Program-made: the position numbers and the translations under genes
Shown here: positions 37,001 through 49,057 of the stretch, piece after piece
Numbering within the stretch: position 1 is the first letter of the stretch
Layout: every line of letters begins with the position of its first letter
Assembly: GCA_963920665.1 (NCBI GenBank)
Contig: OY987269.1
Location: 8,124,501-8,188,500, forward strand
Direction of reading: 5' to 3'
DNA length: 64,000 bases
Source of the DNA: Straminergon stramineum
Lineage: Eukaryota > Streptophyta > Bryopsida > Hypnales > Calliergonaceae
Notes under the pieces: model-generated
Databases searched by the model: none
What the model saw: only the letters and a program-made list of their open reading frames with translations
Told to the model about the DNA's origin: nothing

Positions 37001-38193
37001 CAATCTGTCCTTGAGGAGTTTGAATTGAAGTCTTTAGATCAGGTGTGAATGTGATCTTAAGTGTTTAGTTTGGGTTGCATTTTTCAAAGGATCATTTTGG
37101 ATATTTATTTATAATTTTCTGTATGGTCCTCCGCAGGACTCCGACATTGCGTTAGCCAAGGAGCTTGTGGAACAGGACAAAATTGAGGGAAAAGTTCTGG
37201 AACTGCCTTTACTAGTGGAGTCTGATACATTGGAAGGCCGCATTGAAGGAAAGTTTCGAACAGTCGACATCAAGGTATTTTTCTCATATGTAGTTTAACC
37301 TTGTCAAAGCCCTTGAATACTTTCTATGTAGACTGGCTGCTTAACTACTCCATGTTCCTCGTTTGTGTAGGACTTCAAGCCAGGGCAGGAGTATCAATTC
37401 ATTGTGGACGTGGACCCTGCTTCTTTTGAGACTCCAGAAGTACACGAGGGGCTCGACTCTGCCAAAACGATATTTGTGAATGCCGTCATGGGCCTCATGC
37501 CATCCTTCTGGCATGGAACTAGCAAGATGGATGAAACCATTGACCGTAACCGCACTGCTCAAAAATTCTTTGGAGGAGGTGATACGCTCCAGGAGTTCAA
37601 AAGGTCTCTTCTTCTACTCAACTATTCTCAATCCTAGCATCCTTTGCCTGAAAGCAAGACCTCCAGACCTTGTGCACATTGTGTGTGATGAGTTACCTGG
37701 TTTTTTTGGTTAAATGCTTGAACATGATCTCATAAGTGTATGTTGTGGTGTTTTCAATCCACAGCATGTGCAATATAACAGTCATTATCAGTTGTTTCTG
37801 CTTTTAGTTCCATCTATTGACATCATCTTCTCTCCTGTGGATGTTGTCATCCACGTCCTTTTTCACGGTACTATCCTGTGGTATCCATGTAGCTGTGACA
37901 CAACAGCCATAACCATTCAGGATAGATTTTTTCCTTTCAGAAATACCTTTTATCAGAGACCTTGAGGTGTTTGGTTCTGACTTCTCTACATGGGTGATTG
38001 TAACAGTTTGCACCCAGGATTGTATCATGCTGCGCTAGACAGTCCAAAGTACTACATGTTCACCGGAGGAGGTACAGTTTTGAAGGTGTTGGAGGAGGCT
38101 GATCCCCTTGGGTTGCCCACTGTGAAAGCTCTCATTGCAAATGGAGAGGCATATGGATATCAGAAATGGCGTGCTGACTCTGCGAAACAGTGA
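34037..38193 (+). CDS. Divergent phosphoglycerate kinase-like protein, complete, eight exons
   Basis: Exons 34037-34217, 35240-35312, 35515-35770, 36258-36416, 36793-36987, 37137-37274, 37371-37603 and 38007-38193 join in phase to about 473 residues, against about 400 for cytosolic PGK. PGK landmarks kept are RVDHN (52-56), YRID, SHVGRP (90-95), NTRWF (165-169), LADVYVNDAFG, AGAKYDTKIG (Lys247, Lys251), a GGGD motif (402-405) and TGGGTVLKVLEE near the end. These cover both Rossmann-like lobes: 3-phosphoglycerate on the N side, ATP on the C side. Changes: the usual AHRAH loop reads SWQPHTST, so the arginine equal to human Arg170 is absent. The usual WNGP.GVFE reads VNAVMGLMPSFW, so the ATP-site glutamate is missing. 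There is an acidic N-terminal extension of about 45 residues without a clear transit peptide. Standard PGK makes ATP from 1,3-bisphosphoglycerate; activity here is uncertain. The clean exons argue for a live gene under selection. Confidence 0.9.
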
Positions 38194-39189
38194 ATCATGG
38201 CAGCAAAATGCAGTCATATCTGAGACTTCTTCGAGAAGAGTACGAGCGGCGTGGGCGATACACGGGTATGAACGGCAGAAAAAGGTGTGATCCAGTCCTC
38301 CCTGTTGGAGTTACAGAGGATTCATTTTACTATTCATTCATCTCATTGGTTTTTTTCATTTTTCCCTCAAAATTGATCTCTCATTCGTACTGGTCCGCTA
38401 CCAGCATCCTTGCAAGACCACCTATTTTCTATATACATGTAGAATTTACGTTATGCTCAAGTACAAGCTTGTAGATGACCAGGGACCACACGAGAGTGTT
38501 TTGGAACCTGTTCTTCGAAAATAGAATTTAGACCCCCTTCAGAGACTTGACTCATTACATCTTGTTTAGGAAGTGAATTCTTGCACATAGTGGTCATGAT
38601 CACCTTTTGAGTATGTACTCTGATCTAGACTGCATGGAACTCTCAAAAATTCATTGTTATTAAAATTCGACTCATTTTACCTAGCATTCTGAAGCAGGAA
38701 CAGTTTTGTTTTGTTTTTAAGTTGGGCGTGATCTTTTCACGGATTGGTGATTTGAACAAATTCACAGCTATTTTATGTACAGGCCTGAAAAGAACCAATA
38801 ACAATGTTCTGCACTAGTAAGATCTTTTCTTTTCTTTCCTGGCCTTTTTTTAATGCAATGAAATTGATTTATTGTCTCTAACCTTGTATCGAACCGTCAT
38901 GTGCACTGAATAAAAACCTTGATAATTAATATTTTGATTAAGAGAAAGGAATTTTTTTGTAATTTTTATGAACTTTCAAAGTCAAGCCTCGAATAATCTT
39001 TAAAAGTGTCATATAGGTGCATCAAAAAGTCATCTTCGAAGAAATTGAAAACCTTTCACTTTGGTGAATGTTTTATTATTTTAGGGCCATGTTACATTGC
39101 ATATAAAGTTGAAGACATTTCAGAGTGGCAATTTGAATATGTGGTGATGCCTTCTTTGAGAAGTTCTGTATACAAATGTATGGCAAGTC
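38194..39189 (+). other. PGK-like 3' UTR and flank
   Basis: No further coding sequence is supported. AATAAA-like signals (TGAATAAAAACC near 38907) could serve polyadenylation. Confidence 0.35.
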
Positions 39190-39835
39190 TTAACCCCTAA
39201 ATGCCCAAGGCTTGTTTGGAGCCTCTTGAAATTTGTTTTAAATGAAATAAAATGTCAACATTTTCATAAGTTACATCAATTTCTTTTGAATTGTAACCAT
39301 ACAAATTCAAACTAGATTTGTTAGAGATCACATAGGAAAAGAAAACATAACAATATCACTTATGGATTGAAAGATTATAATGTTTAATCAAGAGGGTGTT
39401 AAAAGTATGAAAATTTTTCAATTCTCTTTTTGCATGTCAACTCTAAAAAGTTGGTCACTAAAAAATATATGAGGTTATAGGACTTAGCATGCACAACTCC
39501 AATCAATTTACATTTTTTCAAAATCTATTCTATGATTTTTTTAAATGAATTTCTCATGTGATTTTTCCTCTAAGATTTAGTGTATTTGAGGCTCATTTCC
39601 AAGAGCCCTCAATACTATCGGAGGTCAAGATTGCAATGGGCATCCTTGCACAAAATCTTGAATAGAAAAATCATAATCTTTCGATTTTAAGATCAACTTT
39701 TTGATCCTAAAACTAGACTTCAAAAAGAGTTCTCCCAAAATATAAACTAATAATAATAGCAATTTGGTTGGGTTCTACTTAACTTCAAAGTTTTTGAAAC
39801 ACTAGAATTTGGTGGCTTGGGCATTTAGGGGTTAA
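39190..39835 (+). mobile_element. TTAA/CCCCTAA element with perfect 20-bp termini, 646 bp
   Basis: It begins TTAACCCCTAAATGCCCAAG and ends with the exact complement CTTGGGCATTTAGGGGTTAA. The interior matches 44158-44775 in the same orientation, for example 'TTTTGAATTGTAA(C/T)C' and 'ACAATATCACTTATG'. There is no transposase, so it is non-autonomous. TTAA may be a duplicated target, in which case the true termini start at CCCC. Confidence 0.85.
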
Positions 39836-39970
39836 TCCTCTTAAGACCTTGCAATTAAAAAGTTACAAATAGAATAGTTATGAGGAAATATTGTGATTAT
39901 GAATTTGGCTTAGAAACATTATGAGTGGTTTTGTGGGGAAACTTATGCATACACTGAGACAAGTTTAGTA

Positions 39971-40602
39971 CTCCCTTCGTCTCCAAATAATCTTCATGTT
40001 AGACAAAATGGTCTAGATTAAGGTTGAAAATAACATTTTCTAAACCATTTTCAAATGTAAGTTAGATGTACTCCTATCATCCTAGAAGTTTGAGTTTTGG
40101 ATAAGTTTTCAAAGTGTAGTTTTGGAGCTTTTAAAGGTGGGATTTTTTGGCCATTTTGAAGGAGTATTGTTGGCCAATTGTTTCATCAATGCTTGTGCTA
40201 GTTGTTGTCCTTCCCACACTATCCATGGCATTATTCAACAAAATTTCCATTGATTGTGCTACAAAAGATAAATAGCACTGTAAAAATTGAAAAGAGATAT
40301 TACTTAGGTAGCTCTACCATTTCTCTTTAGCTTCTCTACTTTTACTTCTATTGGTAATCCAACCAAATAGGAACAATATTCAAGCCAGAATCCAAGACTA
40401 AAAAGAATTGATGCTTTTTGCTAGCCCATCTCTTTTCCCAAATCCCACATGACATAGAAGCTTGAGACCCATGTCCAAGTATAAAATACATCTCATTGTT
40501 TACTTCACATTATGTGGGCCTTCTTTCTATATCACAACATGAAGATCTTCTTTGGGACAAGAAATATATGCTAATAAGAAAATCATTTTGGGATGGAGGG
40601 AG
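39971..40602. mobile_element. Stowaway-like (Tc1/mariner type) MITE
   Basis: TA|CTCCCTTCGTCTCCAAATAA at the left faces the complement of CTCCCTCCATCCCAAAATGA at the right, next to TA on both sides (39969-39970, 40603-40604). This is the well-known plant Stowaway terminus. A second inner inverted match (ATCTTCATGTT) near 39999 and 40545 extends the fold. At about 630 bp it is longer than most. Confidence 0.8.
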
Positions 40603-40604
40603 TA

Positions 40605-42265
40605 CATTTTTGATAAATATTCTAAAACCTAGAAAGCTTTAAAATGGTGCAATATATAAGAAAAATTGTACACCATTATAGTAAAAGACATGGGGTATAA
40701 GTGGGGAATATCATTGAGAACTTACACACAAAGTCTTTGGAGTTCATCCTAAGAGATTACTTGAAAAGAATGTTACATGGGAATTTCACATTCTAAAGAA
40801 ATCTTGAGAATATACTATAGTGTTGTTTGATGTATGGAATGCTCAAAAAACTTATATTTCATCATCTTAGCAAATGCATGTTGTTTTAATAGGCAACATA
40901 CATGTTGGATGATCCTTCCAAACATCTTTCAATACCCATATTTGTCTATTTAACATATGTTCAAATATGTCCAAGGTAGTCAATAAGGTAGAGGGATTTG
41001 GAGAATGACAATTATAATCTTGCATATTGCATATTCTTATGCAAATACATATTCTAATCTTCCAATCTTAAAGGTTGTTCCTCACTTCTTCCTTATACTT
41101 GTTTCAAATTCTTCTATTTATCTATAAGGTTAGATTCCCTAATATAACTCCACTTCTATTGCAACAAGTTGACTATATTTTTGTCATGTTTTGTTACTTT
41201 AGTTTGTATAAAAGGGTACAATAACCAAATTATAGTGTCTAAGCTTGGTATCACAACCCCATATGGGGATTGGAAAACCAAGCCCTAATGTTGCAGCTTG
41301 GTGTTTAAAACTTCTTTTTCTACTAAAACTAATTCTACTAATATTCTCTATGGAAATGGAACTAATTGAAACTAATTTGGAAATGTCAATTTGTAAGGCA
41401 TACTTACATAGAAGTTAACAATATTGTACATAAAATCAATGGAATGTGGTCTACAATATCTATCAAATAGTGTGATTGGTATCCAACTTTCATTCACTAA
41501 TTATATATATTGATTATGGGAGCAGTGTCAATTTGGACATTTTGAGTCAATTTTTGAGGGGTTGATTTGGAATTTCAATCAATTTTCTATCATTTCAGAC
41601 ACTGTTAGTCAATTCAAACGTGTCATTTTAGATATTGTTTTCTTGTAGCTAGCACTATCATCAACATTCTTCTATTTCCATTCAATGAGTGTGAGTAGAT
41701 TTCACACCAATTGAATTAAACTCCAAAAAATTGTATTCAAAGAATTTGAATATTCTTCAATTTGAGAAAAATGTCACTAAGTTGAAGAAATAAGTGGAAA
41801 ATACATTACAAAATAATTATCAGTAGTCATACTTCATAATCAGTCTTGAACTTTTTTTAAAAGTAAATTGCTCAATAAGTCAAGAAAACATTTGAAAACT
41901 TTCAATCTTGAGGTGAGAATGTTATTGAAGAATATCCACACCCTATGTTATATTTTTACCAAAAAAACTATTCTGAATTGAATTAAAAAAAACTACTTCA
42001 AATTATAAATTTTGCAATGCTCATTATAATTCTACAAAATAAAGTTTGATATGAAGATGATGATGCTTAGAAACTGCACTAAAATATCAAGAAATAAACC
42101 AAAGCCCAAAATCACTAGTCTATCCCAAAGTACAAATATCAATTTTGGTCTTTGAAATGTTTTAGATATTGAGTTGAGTAGTGATGTATGACATACTTTG
42201 AGGTCAAGCAATATTAAAAACTTTTACTCTAATCTTGATGATCCATGAGGGCTCAGACAACATTT
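40605..42265. other. AT-rich intergenic DNA
   Basis: No gene was recognised. A phrase AGCTTGGTATCACAACC near 41249 resembles a tRNA-Met primer-binding site, but no retrotransposon structure surrounds it. Confidence 0.3.
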
Positions 42266-42660
42266 AGATATGCCTTTTATTACTTTTGTACGGTCTTCAT
42301 CACAAGTATGCATGGTTGTTCGGCTGAACAACTCGACAACACGACAAACACGACGTCCAACACGTTTAGTAGACCCCCTTGTCCGTCTAATAAAGTCAAC
42401 TTTAAGGTTGACTTTCAAATAAAACACTTTCTATTTCCAATCTTGACATATTTGACTTTCATTTTATTGAAGTGTCTCAATTTAATAATCACTTATTACA
42501 TTCTAAATTATGGATCATAAATAAAGGGAGATTTCAAATTGTCTCCGTTGCTAGGATAATGCCTTATGCGACAAAATTGTCTAGTGTATGCGACACGCGA
42601 CATCAAACGAACAACTCGACACCCGAACCCCAAAATGCGTTTGACAGAACAACCCTGCAA
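42266..42660. other. Isolated CpG-containing patch with a repeated word
   Basis: In contrast to its surroundings, this patch keeps many CpG pairs. 'GAACAACTCGACA' recurs near 42327 and 42609, and a near-perfect 20-bp palindrome (AGTCAACTTTAAGGTTGACT) lies near 42395-42414. Open frames of 60-90 codons cross it, but none has a recognisable domain. Confidence 0.4.
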
Positions 42661-42689
42661 GTATGTTATGTCATGCATCATAAATAGAA

Positions 42690-44150
42690 ATTATTTCTAT
42701 GATCAAATTTTTAAAAATATTTAAAAATATTTTTTGAAATCAATTTCAAGGCATTTTACATTGACATTTCACTACAAATACAATCCATATTTCTAGAATG
42801 TGAATTTTTTGAAGATTAACAAAATTTTCTCTTAAATCGATTCATGAGTACAAAATTGTTAAAGATTTGATTATTAAATCACCACAATTTTTCCCTAAAA
42901 CTATATGTTTATAAAAAATTTGTTACTAATTATTTGAGAACAAGTAAGCCAAAAGATATGGAAATTATTGCCTTGGACTACCAAACTACATGAAATTAAT
43001 AAAGATGTAATTAATAAAGTAGATAAAGGGCAATGGCTCCAACAATTCTTACTAGTAGTCCACCTTTACCTAGTGTTATTTCTATATTATGTATAATAGT
43101 GCCTAAAGGTCATTAGTCATGATCATTTGATGGGATCTAATTTGGAGCTTTGGAAAGGTACTATCTCAAACAGACAAAATCATCTTTTAGGAGTCAAGAG
43201 AAGATTAATGGATAAAAAAGAGATCTTGAAAAAAATTTGACAGCCTTTTAGGAACTTTAATCCTAAGTTGATGACTATAGATGGTAACAAGGTGGAATAT
43301 AACTTCTTGAATTTGCACCTTGGTTTTCTCATTTGAGGTCTCATTTGGGGGAGTCACAATTGTGAAGGCTTTCCTTAGCTTGTTTTCTAAATTTAAAAAA
43401 AGTTTGTATAAAGAACATGGTGAAGTTGGCCTCCTCACATTCATTTTGTGAATTTGTTGAAGATTTTTTACTTGGCTTCTAGGGTGTGTAATTATTTAGT
43501 GAACTAAGAGAAAGTTTATTCAATTGTTCTCAATTAGTTGTGGCTCTCACTTTTATGTTTTTTTTCTGAATTGTTGAACAAGAGCATTACCCCTTAATCC
43601 TTAAACATCCATATTCATCTCCAAAAACAGACAATTTGAGAAAAATCAATATAAAGTGCTATTTGGAAGCAAATGTTGGAATTGATTTTGAATTGTATAT
43701 TCTATCTATATAGCTAGATTCACTAATGCTATCACCAATATGTTTTCAATAAATTTTGAAAGGGAAATTCCAAAATTCCTTCTACATTCGATTATAAGCA
43801 ACATATTAACAATTTTTGAGTGAAATTTGTTGGAATGGATTTGAAATGAGATTCTCTTCACATAGTAATTTTTTGAAATTTTTGTGTTCTTAATATCTAT
43901 AACTTGATTTTGGCAAATCCAATTTTGAACTAAAGTCAATGCAATTTGGGCTTGGTCAACCACTTGACATACTTACACATTGATAATTTCAGAAAAATAT
44001 GTACTCTAGTAACACCAAATCCAACCCTTAAATAAGACAACAACTTGATAAAGTATCTCCACAAGTTAGAATAACTTTCATCCAAGCAGTTAGGATGATG
44101 AAACTTCAGTTCTAATTTGTTCATCGTCCACAAAATGGACGTCAGAGTGC
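42690..44150. other. AT-rich intergenic DNA, possible old TTAA element
   Basis: No gene was seen. A second TTAA-family element probably ends at 44161 on its right (GTGCTTAGGGGTTAA). Its left edge may be the degenerate TTACCCCTTAATCC near 43588. Confidence 0.3.
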
Positions 44151-44157
44151 TTAGGGG

Positions 44158-44775
44158 TTAACCCCTAAATGCCAAACGTTTTTTTAGCTTCTTGAAACTT
44201 ACTCTAAGTTGAACTAGAAGCCAATATTTTGATAAGTTATTACAATTTTTTTGAATTGTAATCGTACAAATTCAAATTAGACGTGTTAGAGATCATATGG
44301 GGGAAAAAATTTAACAATATCACTTATGAATTGAAATATTATAATGTTTGATCATGAAGGTGTTAAAACTATGAAACTGATTTGAAGTCTTTTGATCCTC
44401 TTTTCACATGTAAAATCTAAAAAATTGGTCACCAAAAAAATATGAAGTTAAAAGATAGATTGTACATAATCCCAATTAGTTTACTACTTCTCAAAATTTA
44501 CTCTACAATTTTTTCAAATGAATTTTTTAAATGATTTCTTCTCTAAAATCTAATGTATTTGATGCTCATTTCCAAGAGCCTTCAACACTAAAAAATCAAG
44601 ATTTGCAATGGACACCCTTTAACAAAATCTTGAATAGAAAAATCATAATCATTCCTTTTCATAGTAAGACTTTTCATTCTAAAAGTAGACTTCAAAAAGA
44701 ACTTTTCAAAAAGGCAAACTACTAAAAAAAATAACTTGATTAAGTTTTATTTAACTTCAAAGTATTGTTGACACC
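44158..44775 (+). mobile_element. TTAA/CCCCTAA element, right end lost
   Basis: It starts TTAACCCCTAAATGCC and follows the 39190-39835 copy over about 620 bp, then stops before the right terminus. Its start is fused to the end of another element in the palindrome TTAGGGGTTAACCCCTAA (44151-44168). Confidence 0.75.
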
Positions 44776-45460
44776 AAAATTTGTTGCTCCATTTGAATTT
44801 ATTTTTTAAATTGTAATTTTTGTATTACTTTTTTTTTAAACAAATAAAACGGAATTTCATTGCAAACAATAGAAAGTATACAACCAGACACAAGAGGCCT
44901 AGCCAAGAAGCACACAAAGTTTTTGAGACAATTTGAAGATAACATATTGATAGCTCAAAATACATCGATTTTGAACTTTTTTTTTTATCAAATTTCTCTT
45001 GGTGTGAGCTCTAGGAACACATCAATTACACCATGATGTTTTTTATTATAATTTCCATTTTTTAATAAAAAAAATTATATTATTTAAATAATTTTTGTAA
45101 TTACTATAATTTTTACAAATATTTTTTTATTAAAAATCATATAAAATTCAACTTGATGTTTTTAATCATAAAAAGATGTAATTAAATATTTGACACATAT
45201 TACTACATTTGAAAATATCAAAATTTTGAAATGTGTATCTTTATGTAGAAATATCATGAAGTTTGACCAAGTCCTAACATGAAATGTCCTTTAATCCTTA
45301 AAGGACATAGATCCCATAATCCCATGATTAAGGTAGTCACCAAAATGCTTGAATTATTGGACCAATAAATACATTCTTTGTTTTTCCCATGAATAGTTAA
45401 GTCATCTATCAACCACTTTCGGCCTAAATGTCCTCTAAAGATTAATGATTAAGCATTAGA
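44776..45460. other. AT-rich DNA with one strong hairpin
   Basis: No gene was seen. A perfect inverted repeat with 11-bp arms (ATGTCCTTTAA) and a 3-nt loop spans 45284-45308. Confidence 0.5.
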
Positions 45461-45464
45461 ATAG

Positions 45465-45760
45465 GTTCCTCCCAAAGCACCACTTTTGGGTGTTTTGAAC
45501 AATTACTATTATTATATTAGTAAAAACTTTATATTTTCTTGTTGGCAAATGAAAGAAGGTTCCACTGCACAAAAGAATGCAACACTTAGATATTATATAT
45601 GCAAAAATTATGAAGGGTCCAAGTTTTTTCTTGGTAGAGGTTCAAAAATCCATTTCTTCATCAAAGGTACATATTGACTTTGAAGATGTTCCCATAGTGA
45701 TGATGGCCATTTTAGACAAGTGGCACTTTGGGAGGTACCCACCTTATTAGCTTGGCTTGG
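45465..45760. mobile_element. MITE-like element with AAGGTGGGTACC termini, copy 2
   Basis: It is homologous to 2876-3174 in the same orientation. The right end is the complement of AAGGTGGGTACCTCCCAAA. The left end (GGTTCCTCCCAAAGCACC) is a worn match to it. Confidence 0.6.
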
Positions 45761-45764
45761 CATA

Positions 45765-47170
45765 GCATTTAGTTGGTGTTGGCTTTCTTTGAATTAGAAT
45801 GAAATTATTCCTTTTTGTAAGTTACCCTCCCCCCCAAAAGACTATCAATGTGGAAGGGCCGAGGTGAATTGACCCCTCACTCATCCCCCCAAATCAATTG
45901 AGGGGTGCATGTAAAAAAATAGGACCCCCTATTTTGTACTTCACTAATTTATCTTCTACACCTCTCTTGACTAATTTGGGGTCTCTCATTGCAAACATGA
46001 ATTCAAAATTTCGAAATTTTATCATGCGTGGCAAATAAAAAAAATTCAGGGTTTTCCCTTGGGAATGAGCGAGGGGGATTGCACTGAATTTTATTTTACT
46101 TTTACTTTTTTATTTGATGTTTTCCTGACTTCCTGGGATTGTAGACAACAATCCCCAGTTTCCAGTCAAGGTTATCTTAGATCAGAACTTGACTACCCCT
46201 GCTCCATTTTTTCCGGTGGACGATAAAATTTGTAGAATTTAAATTCCTATCTGGAATCCATATATTCCAAATTATCCAAATCCTAGAGATGTTGAGAAAT
46301 ATCCAATTAGACAAATTAAAATAATAGGAGGTAAAATTTACATTTATCCATCTCAGTGAAAATTTTGGGTTTTACACCCTTAGTCCACAAAGACCAGATG
46401 TTGGATGTTGCCTTAGGGGGCCCACCATGTGGTACTAATGTTTTTTCGAGGGTTGTAAGTATCATCAAATTTCTACAAATATTTTGATCTAGATATAAGC
46501 CTATTGTAAATTCTAGGATCAAAGGAGTGTGAGTATTTAGCCAATTATTACCACAGTTTTGCTCCAAAGTGACTATGAAATTGCCCAAAAAATTTTAGTA
46601 GCTTCAGTAAATAGTGAAATTAGGTTGCCTTACCCCCAAGAAAATTATTGGAGTACTTTACAAGCCATATGTCAAGGCTATATAGATATTTCCATTTGTG
46701 CACATGGAGATTTATGTGTCCCATTTACAATAAATGAAGACCTAATTCAAAAGTAGTGCATTTTTGTACAATAACAATAAATATTTATATATTGTCAAGT
46801 GTTGAGAAATTAGTGTGAGGCAACCTAATTTCACTATTTAAATGTACCTAGGTAGCCTAAACATTTTGCAAAGTTCACCAAAACTGGTAGCCTCTTCTAG
46901 ACAACAGTTTTTGTTTTGTGATTTGACATCCATTTACACCAAAGTAATGGACCTAGCAACAAACCCTTGAAACAAAACAATATTGAAAGGGCTTAAAATC
47001 ACCAGAAAATTCAAATTAAAAAGAATCGTGGATGAAATTGCTAGATTGTGGATGAAAACAAAATTATGGATATGTGATATGAACTAATGTGATATTTTCT
47101 AAGCAATATGCAGATGAATGTTGCAATTTGGAGCCCCCCTATAACATTTAATGTCACCACTTCGGCACTT
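45765..47170. other. Non-coding DNA with a protein-like but unassigned stretch
   Basis: Plus-strand text near 46140-46310 reads as two open pieces (NPQFPVKVILDQNL; IPIWNPYIPNYPNPRDVEKY) split by a stop codon. They could be remains of an element gene, but I recognise no family. The open frames of 65-90 codons near 46316-46756 are equally unassigned. Confidence 0.25.
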
Positions 47171-49057
47171 CATAGAAAATGAAAAAAAAAGACAAAAAAA
47201 CTGCTTATGCAGAGCACCCCCCCCCCCCCGGAAAGACCTTGAGTTCCTGTAGACCTGTACTAATTAACAAAGGAAGAAAAAGAAAAAGAATAATTGCGCT
47301 CTGTCCTTTTCTTTCCACTAAGTTAGGTCACCATTCATGTGGGGCCCATGTCCACCTTAAGTGGATAAGGATACGGGGTATCCTCAGACCCCCACCTACC
47401 CCTACCCCCTTTCCTGGAAAAGACGCGGAAGCTCCCCTCGTCCTTCTCTTCACGTGGATGCAATTCCATTTCACGTGGGCACGACGACCTTTCTCGAATC
47501 CTGCGCTGGCCCTCTGATTCGCTCACCAAGCAAAGAAGAGGAGACGAAAGTCCAGTTGGCAACTAATATAACAAGGGGGGGATGAGAATAGGGGACTTCG
47601 TTGGATGAATTATTTGGATGAATTTCAGGATTATTTACAGTACTGTACGTCGTCGTTCCATCATGGCGGACATGCTGTTGGCTTCTTGGGGTGCGGTGGG
47701 GATGGATACTGGTTGGCCGGTTGGGGCGCTTGCATCCTAGCCAGTTGGTCAATTGGGTCTCCACTTTGGCTACACTTGCAGGGGTTGGTGCCGGCAAAGT
47801 CGGCTAAGGACGCTACCTTAGAATACAAAGCAGTTTTGTCGGCTTGGCACATGGAAGTGTGACTAATTGGTCTTTGGGTGAGGCGAGGTGGAGTCTTTTG
47901 GTTGTAATGGAAACATTAGGTGCTATTTGTGTGCTTAGACCCAACTAGACTGGGTTTAGGGTAGAGTTCAAGGCATCAAGCTACAAAGTTGGGTTCCATG
48001 TCATATCATGCTTTCAGATGTGCATTTGGTTTTCCAAGTAAAATATCCACTTTTCTACTAATATTTGAGATGGAGTGGCACATGGCAACCAATGAATGAG
48101 GTGAGAGAGGGAGATAAGCAGAGGATAATTTTAGAAAGTTATGATAAGTTGGGTTGATGGGAAGGAGAGTGGGCTCTACTAATTCTAGAATCAAGGAGAG
48201 TAGAGAAAGAGAGGGATATGATCTCCAAAACCAAAATCATGTTGGCTATTTCTCTGTGTGAATCATTTGGGACTAGTTGGATATTGGTTTGGGTGCAAAC
48301 ATGCAAACAACCCTTTAATTAGTTTTGAGTGAGATTCCACTAGATGTGTGCTTGTTTGCATCATATCAAGTGATTAATTGGGTTTCTATTTTGGCTATAC
48401 CTCCATGGGCTTGATGCCCACGAAGTCGGCTTAGTATGTCACGCCCCTATCTCTTTAGGATGTCCGAAGTGTCTTAGTGAGCAAGGGGGACCTTGGGGGT
48501 GACTTCCCAAGCCTTGCGATAGTCTAAGAAGGGGGAAATGAGAGACTCTTGAGCAAACAAGGCACAATAGCGCCTTGAATTAAAAGAGAATGGTATCATG
48601 TCATATCTACTTAGAAATATCTTGAGAAGACACTTCTAACCATCCAAATAATACATGATTTGGACTAGTTGGCTAGAAGTTATGACCTTTCAAAGTTGAA
48701 AGTGTCTTAGTGGTGGTGGGACACTTAAGGGCTAGGAGGGAGGGGTTCTAAGGAATCCCTTAAGAAAGTATGTCATGTAGCATGTTGTTGAAAATTTATT
48801 AAGACAAGGAAGTTAAAATGCCAATAATGACGAGGTTCTAAGCTATGAGCCTAAAGTTATGGCCAAGAAAAGGGTTGTGGTGAAGGTGTGATGTTGCTCC
48901 CAATGAATCTGAATCTTTGGAGGGCCATAAGTTTGTGATAATTTGTCCAAATGGGACAAGTGAGCAATCCATAGGCATCTATTCATCGTGTAGATATCCC
49001 AAATAGTCTTGCATGTGGGATTTGGAGCTTTGACCTTAAATTTAAGTTGTTTGGAAG
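47171..49057. other. GC-richer region, no recognised gene
   Basis: It includes a run of 13 C (about 47217-47229) and several open frames of 60-110 codons. A diverged duplication links text near 47745-47810 (AATTGGGT, TTGGCTA, AAGTCGGCT) with text near 48374-48435. This suggests a decayed element. Function is not assignable. Confidence 0.3.

Noticed and set aside
41249..41265. Possible retrotransposon primer-binding site (TGGTATCACAAC)
   Set aside because: No long terminal repeat upstream and no gag or pol sequence downstream.
48339..48360. CACTAGATG preceded by TTC as the left end of the 55.25-kb CACTA element
   Set aside because: Only CACTAGA matches the right terminus. The site at 49061 matches over 17 bp and has the inverted subterminal words at the right distance.
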